A stretch of 42,900 bases of DNA from Calidithermus chliarophilus DSM 9957 (GCF_000430045.1 NZ_KE387023.1:1226174-1269073), one strand, 5' to 3'. Positions 7,775 through 17,972 are shown, counted from the stretch's first letter. Made by a program: numbers and translations. The notes: generated from the sequence alone by a model not told the origin.

Positions 7775-8194
7775 GTGTTCTCCCTGTCGCGCTTCTTCGG
7801 GGTGCTCGGGGTGTACATGGCCTACACGCTCTTCATCAGCCTGTACTTCCCCGCCCGCGACCCCGCCTTGTTCGTGGTGCTGCTGCTGCTGGGGATCGGG
7901 GCGCTTTTCTACCTCATCTTTTTCGCCCGCAGCGTCTTCGCCGACCCCAAGTACAAGCGCCTACTGGCCGAGGGCAAGGACGCGGTGGCCGTGGTGCAGG
8001 ACATCGCCGACACCGGCATCACCCTCAACAACTCGCCCTACGTGCGGCTCACCCTCGACGTCTACCCCGACGGCGCCCAGCCCTTCCGGGCTGAGGTGAA
8101 GGTGTTCGTCTCGAGGGTCGCCATCCCCCGCGTGGGCGACCAGCTCAGCGTGAAGTACGACCCGCGCAGGCCGCAGGACTTGATCGTGGTGTGA
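7775..8194 (+). CDS. Two-helix membrane protein, DUF3592-like outer domain
   Basis: 139 residues. Two membrane segments (about 3-20 and 29-50) are followed by a small beta-rich domain whose pattern (AVVQDIADTGITLNNSPYV..., VGDQLSVKYDPRRPQDLIVV) resembles DUF3592-type proteins, where a two-TM hairpin carries a soluble beta domain. The GTG at 7775 was chosen for the GAGGTG ribosome site 8 nt after the P450 stop; longer in-frame starts lie inside the P450 gene. It is probably co-transcribed with the P450. Function unknown. Confidence 0.72.
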   Translation: MFSLSRFFGVLGVYMAYTLFISLYFPARDPALFVVLLLLGIGALFYLIFFARSVFADPKYKRLLAEGKDAVAVVQDIADTGITLNNSPYVRLTLDVYPDGAQPFRAEVKVFVSRVAIPRVGDQLSVKYDPRRPQDLIVV

Positions 8195-8196
8195 GG

Positions 8197-8385
8197 GGGT
8201 GGGTCGGGCGTCGTGCGTCGAACGCCCAACGCCGAACGCCGAACGCAAAACGCCGAACGCAAAACGCAAGACGCTAAACGCAAGACGCTAAACGCTAAAC
8301 GCACGTCCTACGTCGTACGTCGTACGCTTTGGCCCTTGGCCCTAGACCCTCGACACGCTGACGGCTGATAGCTGACCGCTTATGG
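8197..8385. repeat. Heptanucleotide repeat array, copy 3
   Basis: The longest uninterrupted heptad run: about 27 units in phase from GTCGGGC through GCCGAAC, GCAAAAC/GCTAAAC, GTACGTC, TTGGCCC, and finally GCTGACG/GCTGATA units. It separates two convergent genes. The unit family changes five times without loss of 7-bp phase. Confidence 0.88.
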
Positions 8386-8386
8386 C

Positions 8387-9025
8387 TCACCCCACCACCT
8401 GCGACCACACTGCCACGACGTGCGCCGTGCTGCCCAGCAGAACGAAGACGTGCCAGATGGGGTGGGCGTACTTCAGGCGTTTGTTGAGGAAAAAGTACGT
8501 GCCTGCTGTGTAGAACAGCCCGCCCAGAACCAGCCAGAGCAGGCCCCAGGCTGTGATCTTGGCGAGCAGGACGGGGAAGGCGATCACGATGAGCCAGCCC
8601 ATCGCCACGTAGAGCAGCGTGGAGACCCGTTCGAAACGCCCGGTGGCGAAGGACTTGAACACTACGCCTAGCGCGGCTAAGCCCCACACCACGCCGAAGA
8701 GGCTCCAGCCCCAGGGGCCGTTGAGGGTCACCAGCAAGAAGGGGGTGTAGGTCCCGGCGATCAGCAGGTAGATGGCGCTGTGGTCGAGGATCTCCAGCAC
8801 GCGCTTGGCCCGGGGCCGCTGGATGGCGTGGTAGAGGCTCGAGGCCAGGTACATCAGGATCAGCGTGGCCGAAAAGACGGCGGCGCTGACGACCTGCCAG
8901 GCGTCGCCGGTGAGGGCGCTGAAGACGACCAGCACCGCGCCGGCGGCCAGGCTCGCGACCGCTCCGAGCTCGTGGGTGAGGGCGTTGAGAAGCTCGACTT
9001 TGGGGGGGTGGGTGGTCGCGGTCAT
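8387..9025 (-). CDS. Hemolysin III / TrhA family membrane protein
   Basis: 212 residues with seven predicted membrane helices. It carries the conserved PAQR-superfamily residues: SSLYHA with its His near 66, LDHSAIYLLIAGTYTPF, and the C-terminal HPIWHVFVLLGSTAH with two or three His that form the zinc site. TrhA in E. coli affects membrane energetics and fatty-acid-related regulation; in most bacteria the role is unsettled and hemolytic activity is doubtful. GAGGAA lies 5 nt before the ATG, and a CATAAT -10 element is at 9055-9060. It is transcribed alone. Confidence 0.9.
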   Translation of the reverse strand: MTATTHPPKVELLNALTHELGAVASLAAGAVLVVFSALTGDAWQVVSAAVFSATLILMYLASSLYHAIQRPRAKRVLEILDHSAIYLLIAGTYTPFLLVTLNGPWGWSLFGVVWGLAALGVVFKSFATGRFERVSTLLYVAMGWLIVIAFPVLLAKITAWGLLWLVLGGLFYTAGTYFFLNKRLKYAHPIWHVFVLLGSTAHVVAVWSQVVG

Positions 9026-9100
9026 GAGGGTTCCTCGAGGGCAGAACTCACCCGATTATGCACCGTAGCCCCTGAGGGGGGTGAGCCCACACGCGGCCCG

Positions 9101-9106
9101 TAGACT
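9101..9106 (+). promoter_or_regulatory. -10 element TAGACT of the 90-aa protein
   Basis: TAGACT lies 7 nt before the ATG at 9114; the gap GGGGGAG could also act as a weak ribosome site. Confidence 0.5.
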
Positions 9107-9113
9107 GGGGGAG

Positions 9114-9386
9114 ATGGACGAGCGCGAGATCCGCTTCGCCCCCACCGAGCAGGTCGAGCGGCGGCAGGCGTTGGTGGACGAGTTCGTGGCCGAGGTGCTG
9201 CGCCTGCCCTGGGCCTTCATCTCCGACGGCACCCGCCTGCAGGACTTCGAGGGCGTTCGCACCGAGCTCGAGCTCGCCGAAGCCTGCTACGAGCGCTATG
9301 GGCTCGAGCTCGAGGCCTGGCACTTCGAGATGCCCTTATACCTGCTGCTCGACGAGCTCGAGGCGGCGCGGCGGAAAATGGGGTAG
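9114..9386 (+). CDS. Small acidic protein of unknown function
   Basis: 90 residues, rich in Glu and Leu, with no signal peptide or membrane segment. Central phrase LPWAFISDGTRLQDFEGVRTELELAEACYERYG. I do not recognise a family; a small cytoplasmic helical protein is likely. ATG at 9114 was chosen because a TAGACT -10 lies 7 nt upstream. Its 3' end runs into a short heptad array. Confidence 0.62.
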   Translation: MDEREIRFAPTEQVERRQALVDEFVAEVLRLPWAFISDGTRLQDFEGVRTELELAEACYERYGLELEAWHFEMPLYLLLDELEAARRKMG

Positions 9387-9393
9387 AGTTGGC

Positions 9394-9447
9394 CGGACGT
9401 CGAACGTTTAACGTCCAACGCCGAACGTCCAACGCAAAACGCAAGAC
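9394..9447. repeat. Heptanucleotide repeat array, copy 4
   Basis: About seven units in phase (GTCGAAC, GTTTAAC, GTCCAAC, GCCGAAC, GTCCAAC, GCAAAAC, GCAAGAC) between two convergent genes. Confidence 0.8.
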
Positions 9448-9472
9448 GCCGTTCGATTTTACTGATGGCCTT

Positions 9473-10021
9473 CTATACGGGCCCCTCGAACAGCTTGGCT
9501 ATCTTCAAGGTAAATCCAGGGAGCAGTTCGGGTTCCTGCAGAACGTCTTCGGCCTGCAGGATGCGGACGGTGCGGCTCGAGGTGTGAACTTCGACCTCCT
9601 TGAACCTGGGGTAGACGAGCCAGACCACCTGGGTTCCAGCCGCGAAGTAATCGGTCAGCTTCTCCTTGATGACCTCAGCGGTGTCGCTGGTGGAGACGAT
9701 CTCGGCCACCAGATCGGGGGCCACTTCCCAAAACCCTGCCGGGAATTCGGCGGGGATGTTTTCCTTGCGTAAGAACCACACATCCGGCCCGCGCACCCGG
9801 TCGGGATTGCGCCCGAGGATGAAGCCGCCATCGGTGCCTGCCAGGCCGGCCTTGCTCTGTTTGAGCCAGAGATTTAGTGCTGTTACCAACGCTCCTGCGA
9901 TCTGCCCGTGTTGTGGAAGAGCCGGCACAAGCTCGACGACTTCTCCGTTGACCAGCTCGGCCCGCTCGAGGTGCAGCGCCCAGAACTCCTCGGCTGTGAG
10001 TTTTGCTCTGGCTACCGACAT
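9473..10021 (-). CDS. Uma2-family (PD-(D/E)XK fold) protein
   Basis: 182 residues. Uma2/DUF820 signature in order: N-terminal helix KLTAEEFWAL, ELVNGEVVEL, GPDVWFLRKE, PDLVAEIVSTSD, KEKLTDYFAAGTQVVWLVYP. The last three hold the Asp, Glu and Lys positions of the restriction-endonuclease-like fold. These proteins are numerous in cyanobacteria, Chloroflexi and Deinococcota; their function is not settled. ATG at 10021 has GAGGTGAGGA just before it, and TATTCT at 10042-10047 could be its -10. A longer in-frame start at 10111 would run into the purF terminator and is unlikely. Confidence 0.87.
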   Translation of the reverse strand: MSVARAKLTAEEFWALHLERAELVNGEVVELVPALPQHGQIAGALVTALNLWLKQSKAGLAGTDGGFILGRNPDRVRGPDVWFLRKENIPAEFPAGFWEVAPDLVAEIVSTSDTAEVIKEKLTDYFAAGTQVVWLVYPRFKEVEVHTSSRTVRILQAEDVLQEPELLPGFTLKIAKLFEGPV

Positions 10022-10090
10022 TTCCTCACCTCGCTCTACCCAGAATACAGGGTCTGGAGAACCAAGGGGCGCCTCAGTGCCGGCATTGCT

Positions 10091-10126
10091 GGGGCGCATC
10101 CGCGCCTTCACTGCGCGCTGCGCCCC
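10091..10126 (-). terminator. Hairpin downstream of purF
   Basis: GGGGCGCA at 10091-10098 pairs with TGCGCCCC at 10119-10126, with an inner CGCGC/GCGCG stem and a 7-nt loop. It sits 16 nt past the purF stop and before the Uma2 gene, so it probably ends the purine operon. No T-run follows on the minus strand. Confidence 0.6.
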
Positions 10127-10141
10127 TACGAAGTCCCGCGG

Positions 10142-11540
<1,399 letters not shown>

Positions 11541-11560
<20 letters not shown>

Positions 11561-11625
11561 GACGCTAGACGCTCTAGGGGATTCTTCTAGCGTTTGGCGT
11601 TTGGCGTTTGGCGTTTGGCGTTCCC
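11541..11625. repeat. Heptanucleotide array with inverted halves between purL and purF
   Basis: Left half units GCAAGAC/GCAAAAC, right half units GTTTGGC x4, in continuous 7-bp phase through GCTCTAG, GGGATTC and TTCTAGC. The two halves are complementary around CGCTAGA...TCTAGCG, so the array can fold into a long imperfect hairpin. The left edge forms the purF 5' coding end. Confidence 0.82.
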
Positions 11626-13866
11626 TCACGGCAGCACCTCCCGCAGCGGCGCTTCCCAACTTCGCTTGAGCTCGTTCACGCTCCACTTTAGCTGCGCCTT
11701 GGGCAGGAGGATTGTGAGTTCGTCCCCGCCCACCTGGCCCAGGACGCGGTGGGGGAGGCCCAGGCTCTGGAGGTGGGCGACGGCCGACTGCAGGTGGCCC
11801 TGGTCGATGCTGAAGAGGATGCGGCTGGGGGCCTCGCCGAAGAGCAGGGCGTCGGGGCGGCCGGGGTCGCGCAGCTCGAGCGTCGCCCCCAGGCCGTAGG
11901 GGAAGGTCATCTCGGCCAGGGCCACCGCCAGGCCGCCCTCGGCCACGTCGTGGGCGGTCCGGACCCAGCCCATGCCGATGAGGTCGCGGATGGCGGATTG
12001 GGCTTTGGCCTCGCGCTGGAGGTCGAGGCGGGGCGGGTGGCCGGCCTCGAGGCCCTCCGTCACCCACAGGTACTCGCTGGCCCCCAGCTCGCCCAGCGGC
12101 TCCCCGATGAGCACCACGAACTCGCCCGGCTTCCTGAAGCCCGTCTCGGCGCGGCGCTCGACGTCCTCGAGGAGCCCGACCACGCCCACCATGGGGGTGG
12201 GGGGGATGCGGTAGCTGGGGCCCTCGTTGTAGAGCGAGACGTTGCCCGAGACCACCGGGATGCCCAGGGCCCTGGAGGCCTCGGCCAGCCCGCCGATGGT
12301 CTCGGAGAGTTCGTAGTAGCCGTGGGGCGTCTCGGGGTTGCCGCAGTTGAGCCCGTCGGTGTAGGCCAGCGGCTCGCCGCCCACCACGCTGACGTTGCGC
12401 GCGGCCTCGGCCAGGGCGTGCATGGCCCCCAGGCGTGGGTGGAGGCGGCAGTAGCGGGGGTTGGCGTCCACCTTGAGCGCCACGCCGCGCTTCGTCCCCT
12501 TGACCCGCACGATGGCGGCGTCCCCCTTGCCCGGAACCAGCGCGGTGTTGGTGCCCACCTGGTGGTCGTAGCGCTCGAAGACGGGGGCGCGGCTGCAGAG
12601 GTTGGGCGAGGCCAGCAGGTTCAGCAAAACGCCGTGCAGGTCGGTGGGGATGGGGAGGGCGGCGAGGTCCTTGGCCCGCAGCGCCCCGACCTCCGGGCTC
12701 TCCTGGCCCTCGCGCACGTAGGTGACGGAGTCGGCCAGGGCGTGGGTGGGGACCTCGGCCACCACCTGGCCCTCCGACTTGATGCGGAACACCGGCTCGG
12801 CGATGGTCACGGCCACCGGCACCGCGTCCAGGCCCCAGCGGGCGGCGAGCTCCTCGAGCGCCCTCTCCCTGCCCGGGCGCGGCACCAGCACCATGCGCTC
12901 CTGCGACTCGGAGAGCATGAGCTCGAGCGGGCTCATCCCCGCCTCGCGGCGCGGGACCTTGTCCAGGTCGAGCTCCAGGCCCAGCCCCGACTTGTGGGCC
13001 ATCTCCGAGAGCGAGGAGGTGAGCCCGGCGGCGCCCATGTCCTGCACGCCCTCCACCAGGTCGAGGCGGATGGCCTCGAGGGTGGCCTCCAGGGTGAGCT
13101 TGCCCATGAAGGGGTCGCCCACCTGCACGCTCGGGCGCTTGGACTCGCTCTCCTCGGAGAGCTCTTCGGAGGCGAAGGCCGCCCCGCCGATGCCGTCGCG
13201 CCCGGTCTTGGAGCCTAGGTAGTAGACCGGGCGGCCCAGCGTGGCGAAGCTCTTCTTGAGCTCCTCCACGCGCAGCAGGCCCACGCACATGGCGTTGACC
13301 AGCGGGTTGTCCTGGTAGTCGGGGTGGAAGTACACGTCCCCGCCCACGGTGGGGATGCCGATGGCGTTGCCGTAGTGGGCGATGCCCCCCACCACGCCCT
13401 GCACCAGGTAGCGGGTGCGGTCGCCCTCGGAGCCCTCCAATTTTCCGAAGCGCAGCGAGTTCAGCAGCGCGACGGGCCGGGCGCCCATCGCCATGATGTC
13501 GCGGATGATGCCCCCCACCCCCGTCGCGGCCCCCTGCACCGGCTCGACCGCCGAGGGGTGGTTGTGGCTCTCGATCTTGAAGGCCACCGCCCAGCCCTCC
13601 CCGATGTCCACCACGCCCGCGTTCTCACCGGGGCCCTGCAACACGGCGGGGCCCTCCTTGGGCAGCGTTCGCAGCAGGGGGCGGGAGTTCTTGTAGGAGC
13701 AGTGCTCGCTCCACATCACCTTGAAGAGGTAGAGCTCGAGCCGGTTGGGCTCCCGCCCCAGCAGGCGCACGATCTCCTGGTACTCGCCTAGGGGAATGCC
13801 GGTTTCCTTGAGCAGCGCCTTGGCCTGCTCGGAGAGGGGGGTTAGGGTGTCTTCCATAGAGGTCAT
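11626..13866 (-). CDS. purL: Phosphoribosylformylglycinamidine synthase subunit PurL
   Basis: 746 residues, the small PurL form that works with separate PurS and PurQ, both in this operon. Motifs: [27 protein letters not shown] (ATP and substrate binding), [25 protein letters not shown] and the C-terminal [15 protein letters not shown]. It converts FGAR to FGAM with ATP and ammonia delivered by PurQ. ATG at 13866 was chosen; ATG at 13857 is possible and no strong ribosome site distinguishes them. It follows the HAD gene after a 103-bp gap filled by a repeat. Confidence 0.96.
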   Translation of the reverse strand: MTSMEDTLTPLSEQAKALLKETGIPLGEYQEIVRLLGREPNRLELYLFKVMWSEHCSYKNSRPLLRTLPKEGPAVLQGPGENAGVVDIGEGWAVAFKIESHNHPSAVEPVQGAATGVGGIIRDIMAMGARPVALLNSLRFGKLEGSEGDRTRYLVQGVVGGIAHYGNAIGIPTVGGDVYFHPDYQDNPLVNAMCVGLLRVEELKKSFATLGRPVYYLGSKTGRDGIGGAAFASEELSEESESKRPSVQVGDPFMGKLTLEATLEAIRLDLVEGVQDMGAAGLTSSLSEMAHKSGLGLELDLDKVPRREAGMSPLELMLSESQERMVLVPRPGRERALEELAARWGLDAVPVAVTIAEPVFRIKSEGQVVAEVPTHALADSVTYVREGQESPEVGALRAKDLAALPIPTDLHGVLLNLLASPNLCSRAPVFERYDHQVGTNTALVPGKGDAAIVRVKGTKRGVALKVDANPRYCRLHPRLGAMHALAEAARNVSVVGGEPLAYTDGLNCGNPETPHGYYELSETIGGLAEASRALGIPVVSGNVSLYNEGPSYRIPPTPMVGVVGLLEDVERRAETGFRKPGEFVVLIGEPLGELGASEYLWVTEGLEAGHPPRLDLQREAKAQSAIRDLIGMGWVRTAHDVAEGGLAVALAEMTFPYGLGATLELRDPGRPDALLFGEAPSRILFSIDQGHLQSAVAHLQSLGLPHRVLGQVGGDELTILLPKAQLKWSVNELKRSWEAPLREVLP

Positions 13867-13901
13867 CAAGGGGCTCGGGGGTTAGGGGAGAGGAGGCTCG
13901 T

Positions 13902-13966
13902 GGCGTTTGGGGTCGCGGGTCGAGGCGTCTCGCGTTTTGCGTACGACGTGAGGCGTACGACCCCTG
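13902..13966. repeat. Short heptanucleotide array between HAD gene and purL
   Basis: About nine units in 7-bp phase: GCGTTTG, GGGTCGC, GGGTCGA, GGCGTCT, CGCGTTT, TGCGTAC, GACGTGA, GGCGTAC, GACCCCT. Units are more degenerate than elsewhere. Confidence 0.65.
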
Positions 13967-13969
13967 CCA

Positions 13970-14713
13970 TCAGGCCTCGGGCAGCAACCTGAACAGCTCG
14001 CGGTGGTCGCCCACCCGCGCGGTGGGCTCGGGGCCGCCGTTGAGGCTGCGGTGGCCGGTGTACTGCACCGCCCAGCTATAGCCGGCGTTGAAGGCCCCGC
14101 CGATGTCGGTGCGGGGGATGTCGCCGACGTGCAGGGCGTTTTGCGGCCCGACGCCCAGCTCGTCGAGGGCGGTCATGAAGGCCTCGCGGCGGGGCTTGAC
14201 GGTGAGGGTCTCGTCGGAGAAGGAGAAGCCGCTGAAGTGCTCGAGCAGCCCGTGGCGCTCGAGGTGCTCGCGCAGCAGGCGGCCGCTGGTGATGCCGGTG
14301 TCGGAGACCACGCCCAGGCGGTACTTCTGGGCCAGCTTGGGCAGGCTCTCCTTGACGCCGGGGAGGGGGGTGAGGCTGCCGTGGAGGGAGGCCTCCTCGA
14401 GGCGCCGCGCGGTGAGGGCGACGAGGCCCTCGTCGGGCCGGGCGCCCAGCAGCTTGAAGATGAGGGCCACGCGCTCGTAGGGGGTCATCATCTGCTCGGC
14501 CTGCCAGGCCTGCTCGTAGGCCAGCGCGGCCTGGCGGTAGGCCTCGCGCACCTGGGCCTCGTCGGCGGGGGTCCCGGCCTCCGAGAGGGCGTCGAGCAGC
14601 ACCTCGTAGCGCAGCGAGAGCACCTGGTAGGCGTAGTTCTCGCCCTCGGTGAACAGCGTCCCCCAGAAGTCGAAGGTGATGGCCTTGAGGTTTTCGATGC
14701 CTTGCGCGTTCAT
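13970..14713 (-). CDS. HAD-superfamily hydrolase within the purine operon
   Basis: 247 residues. Motif I is DFWGTLF (nucleophile Asp with DxxGT), motif II VVSDTG, motif III Lys in VKPRREAF, motif IV HVGDIPRTD. The alpha-helical cap between about 25 and 105 places it in the class I phosphatase group (YjjG/phosphoglycolate-phosphatase-like). The ATG at 14713 has GGAGAGGTG 3 nt before it. It lies between purQ (22 nt upstream) and purL, so it is co-transcribed with purine genes. A nucleotide or pathway-intermediate phosphatase is a reasonable guess, but nothing in the sequence names the substrate. Confidence 0.88.
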   Translation of the reverse strand: MNAQGIENLKAITFDFWGTLFTEGENYAYQVLSLRYEVLLDALSEAGTPADEAQVREAYRQAALAYEQAWQAEQMMTPYERVALIFKLLGARPDEGLVALTARRLEEASLHGSLTPLPGVKESLPKLAQKYRLGVVSDTGITSGRLLREHLERHGLLEHFSGFSFSDETLTVKPRREAFMTALDELGVGPQNALHVGDIPRTDIGGAFNAGYSWAVQYTGHRSLNGGPEPTARVGDHRELFRLLPEA

Positions 14714-14735
14714 TGCACCTCTCCTCTCCAAAAAC

Positions 14736-15434
14736 TCACGCCATGGCCGAGAGCGCCTTGCTCAGGCTTGTGAAGATCCCCTCGCCGTCCACCGACCCGA
14801 GCACCTCCTCCACCGCGCGCTCGGGGTGCGGCATCATGCCCAGCACGTTGCCCCGCTCGTTGACGATGCCCGCGATGTCGAGCAGCGAGCCGTTGGGGTT
14901 GTAAGGGGCCTCGGACGCGGCGCCCGGCTGGGGCACGTAGCGGAAGACCACCTGGCCCTGGTTCTCCAGCCGCGCCAGCGTCTCCTCGTCGGCGTAGTAG
15001 CGGCCCTCGCCGTGGGCGATGGGAAGGCGCAGGACCTGGCCCTTGCGGTAGTCGGAGGTGAAGGCCAGGTCGGTGCGCTCGACCCGCAGGAACACCTCCT
15101 TGCAGGTGTAGTGCAGGTTGGTGTTCGCCAGCAGCGCCCCCGGCAGCAGCCCGGCCTCGGTGAGCACCTGGAAGCCGTTGCAGATGCCCATCACCGGGTA
15201 GCCCTGCTGGGCCAGGCGGCGCACCTCGCCCATGACGGGCGAGAACTTGGCGAGCGCCCCCGCCCGCAGGTAGTCGCCGTAGGAGAAGCCCCCGGGCAGG
15301 AACACCGCGCCGTAGCCCTCGAGGCTGCCCTCGGTGTGCCAGACCAGCTCGGCCTTCAGCCCCGCGCGCTCCAACGCCCAGCGGGTGTCGTGGTCGCAGT
15401 TGGAGCCGGGGAAGACGACGACGGCGACCTTCAC
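14736..15434 (-). CDS. purQ: Phosphoribosylformylglycinamidine synthase glutaminase subunit PurQ
   Basis: 232 residues, class I glutamine amidotransferase. It starts [15 protein letters not shown], has the nucleophile Cys in MGICNGFQ and the His-Glu of [11 protein letters not shown] near the C-terminus. It supplies ammonia to PurL. The GTG at 15434 is chosen because the family starts exactly here and GGAGG lies 6 nt upstream, within a 15-nt segment (GCGCGCCGGAGGCGC) that is repeated in front of purS. Longer in-frame starts would be read from repeat DNA. Confidence 0.95.
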   Translation of the reverse strand: MKVAVVVFPGSNCDHDTRWALERAGLKAELVWHTEGSLEGYGAVFLPGGFSYGDYLRAGALAKFSPVMGEVRRLAQQGYPVMGICNGFQVLTEAGLLPGALLANTNLHYTCKEVFLRVERTDLAFTSDYRKGQVLRLPIAHGEGRYYADEETLARLENQGQVVFRYVPQPGAASEAPYNPNGSLLDIAGIVNERGNVLGMMPHPERAVEEVLGSVDGEGIFTSLSKALSAMA

Positions 15435-15435
15435 G

Positions 15436-15450
15436 GCGCCTCCGGCGCGC
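15436..15450 (-). promoter_or_regulatory. Repeated ribosome-binding segment before purQ
   Basis: GCGCGCCGGAGGCGC on the minus strand, identical to the segment before purS at 15788-15802. It contains GGAGG flanked by GCGC arms that could form a small hairpin with the ribosome site in the loop. Confidence 0.6.
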
Positions 15451-15522
15451 GAAACGCCAAACGCCATACGCCACACGCGTCGTTACTCCCAGCGTTTTGC
15501 GTCTTGCGCCTTGCGTTTGGCA
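15445..15522. repeat. Heptanucleotide array with inverted halves between purS and purQ
   Basis: Left half AAACGCC/ATACGCC/ACACGCG units, right half GTTTTGC/GTCTTGC/GCCTTGC/GTTTGGC units, joined by TCGTTAC and TCCCAGC in the same 7-bp phase. The halves are complementary in sense and could fold together, as in the purL-purF gap. Confidence 0.78.
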
Positions 15523-15783
15523 TCACAAAACCTCCTGCAACGGCCTCAGGGCTTCCAGCGCGTAGACCTCCATCACCGGGTTGGCGAGCGCCCGGGCGAT
15601 GGCGAGGGCGGTTTCGCGGGCCTCGGGCTCGGAGGCGGCCTCGAGCTCGAGCTCGAGCACCCGCCCTACCCGCACGTTCTCGACCCGGTAGCCCAGGCCG
15701 GTGAGCACGCCCTCGACCGCCCGGCCCTGGGGGTCGAGGATGCCGTCTTTGAGTTCGATCAGGATCGTCGCGTGGTATTTCAT
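15523..15783 (-). CDS. purS: Phosphoribosylformylglycinamidine synthase subunit PurS
   Basis: 86 residues, exactly family size. It starts MKYHATILIELKDGILDPQGRAVEGVL and has GYRVENVRVGRVLELELEA, the typical beta-alpha-beta dimer fold. PurS bridges PurL and PurQ and is needed for ammonia channelling in the three-subunit enzyme. The ATG is preceded by GGAGGCGCACTC. Repeats lie on both sides; the genes remain co-directional with purC upstream. Confidence 0.95.
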   Translation of the reverse strand: MKYHATILIELKDGILDPQGRAVEGVLTGLGYRVENVRVGRVLELELEAASEPEARETALAIARALANPVMEVYALEALRPLQEVL

Positions 15784-15787
15784 GAGT

Positions 15788-15802
15788 GCGCCTCCGGCGC
15801 GC
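15788..15802 (-). promoter_or_regulatory. Repeated ribosome-binding segment before purS
   Basis: GCGCGCCGGAGGCGC, the second copy of the purQ leader segment. It directly adjoins a heptad array, as the purQ copy does. Confidence 0.6.
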
Positions 15803-15836
15803 CGAACGCCAAACGTTGAACGCCAAACGCCAAAAA
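15797..15836. repeat. Short heptanucleotide array between purC and purS
   Basis: About five units in phase (GCGCCGA, ACGCCAA, ACGTTGA, ACGCCAA, ACGCCAA). Confidence 0.7.
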
Positions 15837-15844
15837 CCCGGCCT

Positions 15845-16555
15845 TCACCCCGCGCCCCCCAGGACCCGGCGCAGCACCTCCTGGTAGGCCTCCTCCACCC
15901 CGCCCAGGTCGCGGCGGAAGCGGTCCTTGTCCATCTTTTCGCCGGTTCCCACCTCCCACAGCCGCATGGTGTCGGGGCTGATCTCGTCGGCCAGCACGAT
16001 CTCCCCGCCCTCCAGGCGGCCGAACTCGAGCTTGAAGTCGACGAGCTCGAGGCCGCGCTCGAGGAAGAAGGCCCTGAGCGCGTCGTTGACCCGCAGGGCC
16101 AGCTCGCGGATGCGGGCCAGCTCCTCCCCGCTGAGCAGGTCCAGCGCCAGCGCGGCGTCGTCGTAGATCAGGGGGTCGCCCAGGGCGTCGTTTTTGAGGG
16201 AGAACTCCACCAGCGGGCGGGGGAGGGGGCGGCCCTCCTCCACGCCGTAGCGCTTGGCGAAGGTCCCGGCCGTGCGGTTCCTGACGATCACCTCCAGCGG
16301 CACGATCTCGACCTGACGCACCAGCATCTCGCGCTCGGAGAGCTCGCGCAGGAAGTGGGTGGGCACGCCCTGGGCCTCGAGGTGGCGGAAGAGCCGGGCC
16401 GAGATGCGGTTGTTGACCACCCCCTTGCCCGCGATGGTGCCCCGCTTCTGCGCGTTGAACGCGGTGGCGTCGTCCTTGTAGTACACCCGGTAGGTCCCGG
16501 CCTCGGGGCCCGGGTACACGATCTTGGCTTTGCCCTCGTACAGTTTCTCCGTCAT
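15845..16555 (-). CDS. purC: SAICAR synthetase
   Basis: 236 residues, typical for bacterial PurC. Motifs: [12 protein letters not shown] at the start, [46 protein letters not shown] and [13 protein letters not shown]. It joins CAIR and aspartate using ATP. The ATG at 16555 (GTGAGG 4 nt before it) fits the family start; a GTG nine bases earlier is possible. It lies 58 bp after purB. No PurK, PurE or PurD genes are in this window, so the pathway is split. Confidence 0.95.
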   Translation of the reverse strand: MTEKLYEGKAKIVYPGPEAGTYRVYYKDDATAFNAQKRGTIAGKGVVNNRISARLFRHLEAQGVPTHFLRELSEREMLVRQVEIVPLEVIVRNRTAGTFAKRYGVEEGRPLPRPLVEFSLKNDALGDPLIYDDAALALDLLSGEELARIRELALRVNDALRAFFLERGLELVDFKLEFGRLEGGEIVLADEISPDTMRLWEVGTGEKMDKDRFRRDLGGVEEAYQEVLRRVLGGAG

Positions 16556-16613
16556 CGGCCTCACCGCCTAGCTGAACAACGAGGGAAAGGGTTTACCCAT
16601 CTTACCCCTCCCC

Positions 16614-17924
16614 TTAAAGCCCGAAACGGGCGTAGATCGCGTCCACGTGCCGCAGGAAGTACGCCGGGTCGAAGGCCGGGGCCAGCGCCTCGCCCTTCAC
16701 CAAGCACGCTGGGTCGGCCTCGAGCAGCTCGCGGAAGTCGCGGCCCTCCTCCCAGCTCCTCAAGGCGTTGCGCTGCACCACCTCGTAGGCGGCGGTGCGG
16801 TCCATCCCGGCCCCCACCAGCAGGCCCAGCACCCGCTGCGAGTAGACCAGCCCCCGGGTGAGGGCCAGGTTGCGCGCAATGTTGGCCTCGTAGACCACCA
16901 GCCCCTCGAGCACCCGCCTGAGGCGGCGCAGCATGTAGTGGGCCAGGGTGGTGGAGTCGGGCAGGATGACCCGCTCGACCGAGGAGTGGCTGATGTCGCG
17001 CTCGTGCCACAGCGCCACGTTCTCCAGCTCGGCCTGCAGGTTCGAGCGCAGCAGCCGCGCCAGCCCCGAGACGTTCTCCAGCGCCACCGGGTTCTTCTTG
17101 TGGGGCATGGAGGAGGAGCCGGTCTGCTTGTAGCTGAACGGCTCCTGCGCCTCGAGCACCTCGGTGCGCTGGAGGTGGCGCAGCTCGACGGCGACGCGCT
17201 CGAGGTCGGCGCCCAGGATGGCCAGCGCGCCCATGAGCTCGGCGTGGCGGTCGCGGGGGACCACCTGGGTCGAGACCGGCTCGACCGCGAGCCCCAATTT
17301 GCGCGCCACGTAGGCCTCGACGGCGGGCTCGAGGTGGGCGTAGTTGCCCACCGAGCCCGAGAGCATGGCGACCCCCACGGCCTCGCGGGCCCGCCGCAGC
17401 CGCTCGGCGTCGCGCTTCAAGGCGGCGTAGAAGCCCAAAAAGCGCAGCCCGAAGCTGGTGGGCTCGGCGTGGACCCCGTGGGTGCGCCCCACCGCCGGGG
17501 TGTGCTTGTAGCGCAGGGCGAGCCGCTTGAGGGCCTCCTGAGCGCCCTCGAGCTCGGCCTCGATCAGCCGCAACGCCTCCACGAGCAGGAGGTTCTGCGC
17601 GGTGTCCACCACGTCGGTGCTGGTGAGGCCGAAGTGCAGCCACTGGGCCACCTCGGCGTCGTCCACCCAGGCCGAGAGCACCCGGGTGAAGGCCACGATG
17701 TCGTGGCGGGTCTGGGCCTCGAGCTCGTCGACCTGCGCGGCGAAGGCCGCGTCGATGGGCCTTCGCTCCAGCCCTTCGGCCAGTTTGGCGGCCACGCCCT
17801 TGGGCACCACGCCCAGCTCCTCCCAGGCCTCGAGGGCGTACTGCTCGACCACGGCCCAGGCCTGGTACTTGCGGGCCTCGGTCCAAAGCGCCTGCATCTC
17901 GGGGGTTTGGTAGCGCTCGATCAT
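16614..17924 (-). CDS. purB: Adenylosuccinate lyase
   Basis: 436 residues of the fumarase/aspartase superfamily. It begins MIERYQTPEMQALW. It has THGVHAEPTSFG (catalytic His region), the signature GSSSMPHKKNP with the mobile-loop catalytic Ser, and LWHERDISHSSVERVILPD. It catalyses two steps: SAICAR to AICAR, and adenylosuccinate to AMP. GGAG lies 7 nt before the ATG. It is the first gene of the purine operon; a leader of about 190 nt with two GC-rich hairpins precedes it and no classic purine riboswitch was recognised. Confidence 0.96.
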   Translation of the reverse strand: MIERYQTPEMQALWTEARKYQAWAVVEQYALEAWEELGVVPKGVAAKLAEGLERRPIDAAFAAQVDELEAQTRHDIVAFTRVLSAWVDDAEVAQWLHFGLTSTDVVDTAQNLLLVEALRLIEAELEGAQEALKRLALRYKHTPAVGRTHGVHAEPTSFGLRFLGFYAALKRDAERLRRAREAVGVAMLSGSVGNYAHLEPAVEAYVARKLGLAVEPVSTQVVPRDRHAELMGALAILGADLERVAVELRHLQRTEVLEAQEPFSYKQTGSSSMPHKKNPVALENVSGLARLLRSNLQAELENVALWHERDISHSSVERVILPDSTTLAHYMLRRLRRVLEGLVVYEANIARNLALTRGLVYSQRVLGLLVGAGMDRTAAYEVVQRNALRSWEEGRDFRELLEADPACLVKGEALAPAFDPAYFLRHVDAIYARFGL

Positions 17925-17939
17925 CCGGCTCTCCGTGGG

Positions 17940-17957
17940 GCCCCGCCGTGCCGGGGC
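17940..17957 (-). promoter_or_regulatory. Leader hairpin 1 of the purine operon
   Basis: GCCCCG / CGGGGC with a 6-nt loop, about 15 nt before the purB ATG. It could affect translation start or act with hairpin 2. Confidence 0.35.
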
Positions 17958-17972
17958 TCAAAACGATTCACG

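Noticed and set aside
8197-8385. Repeat arrays as CRISPR
   Set aside because: Units are 7 bp and degenerate with no unique spacers; no cas genes are present.
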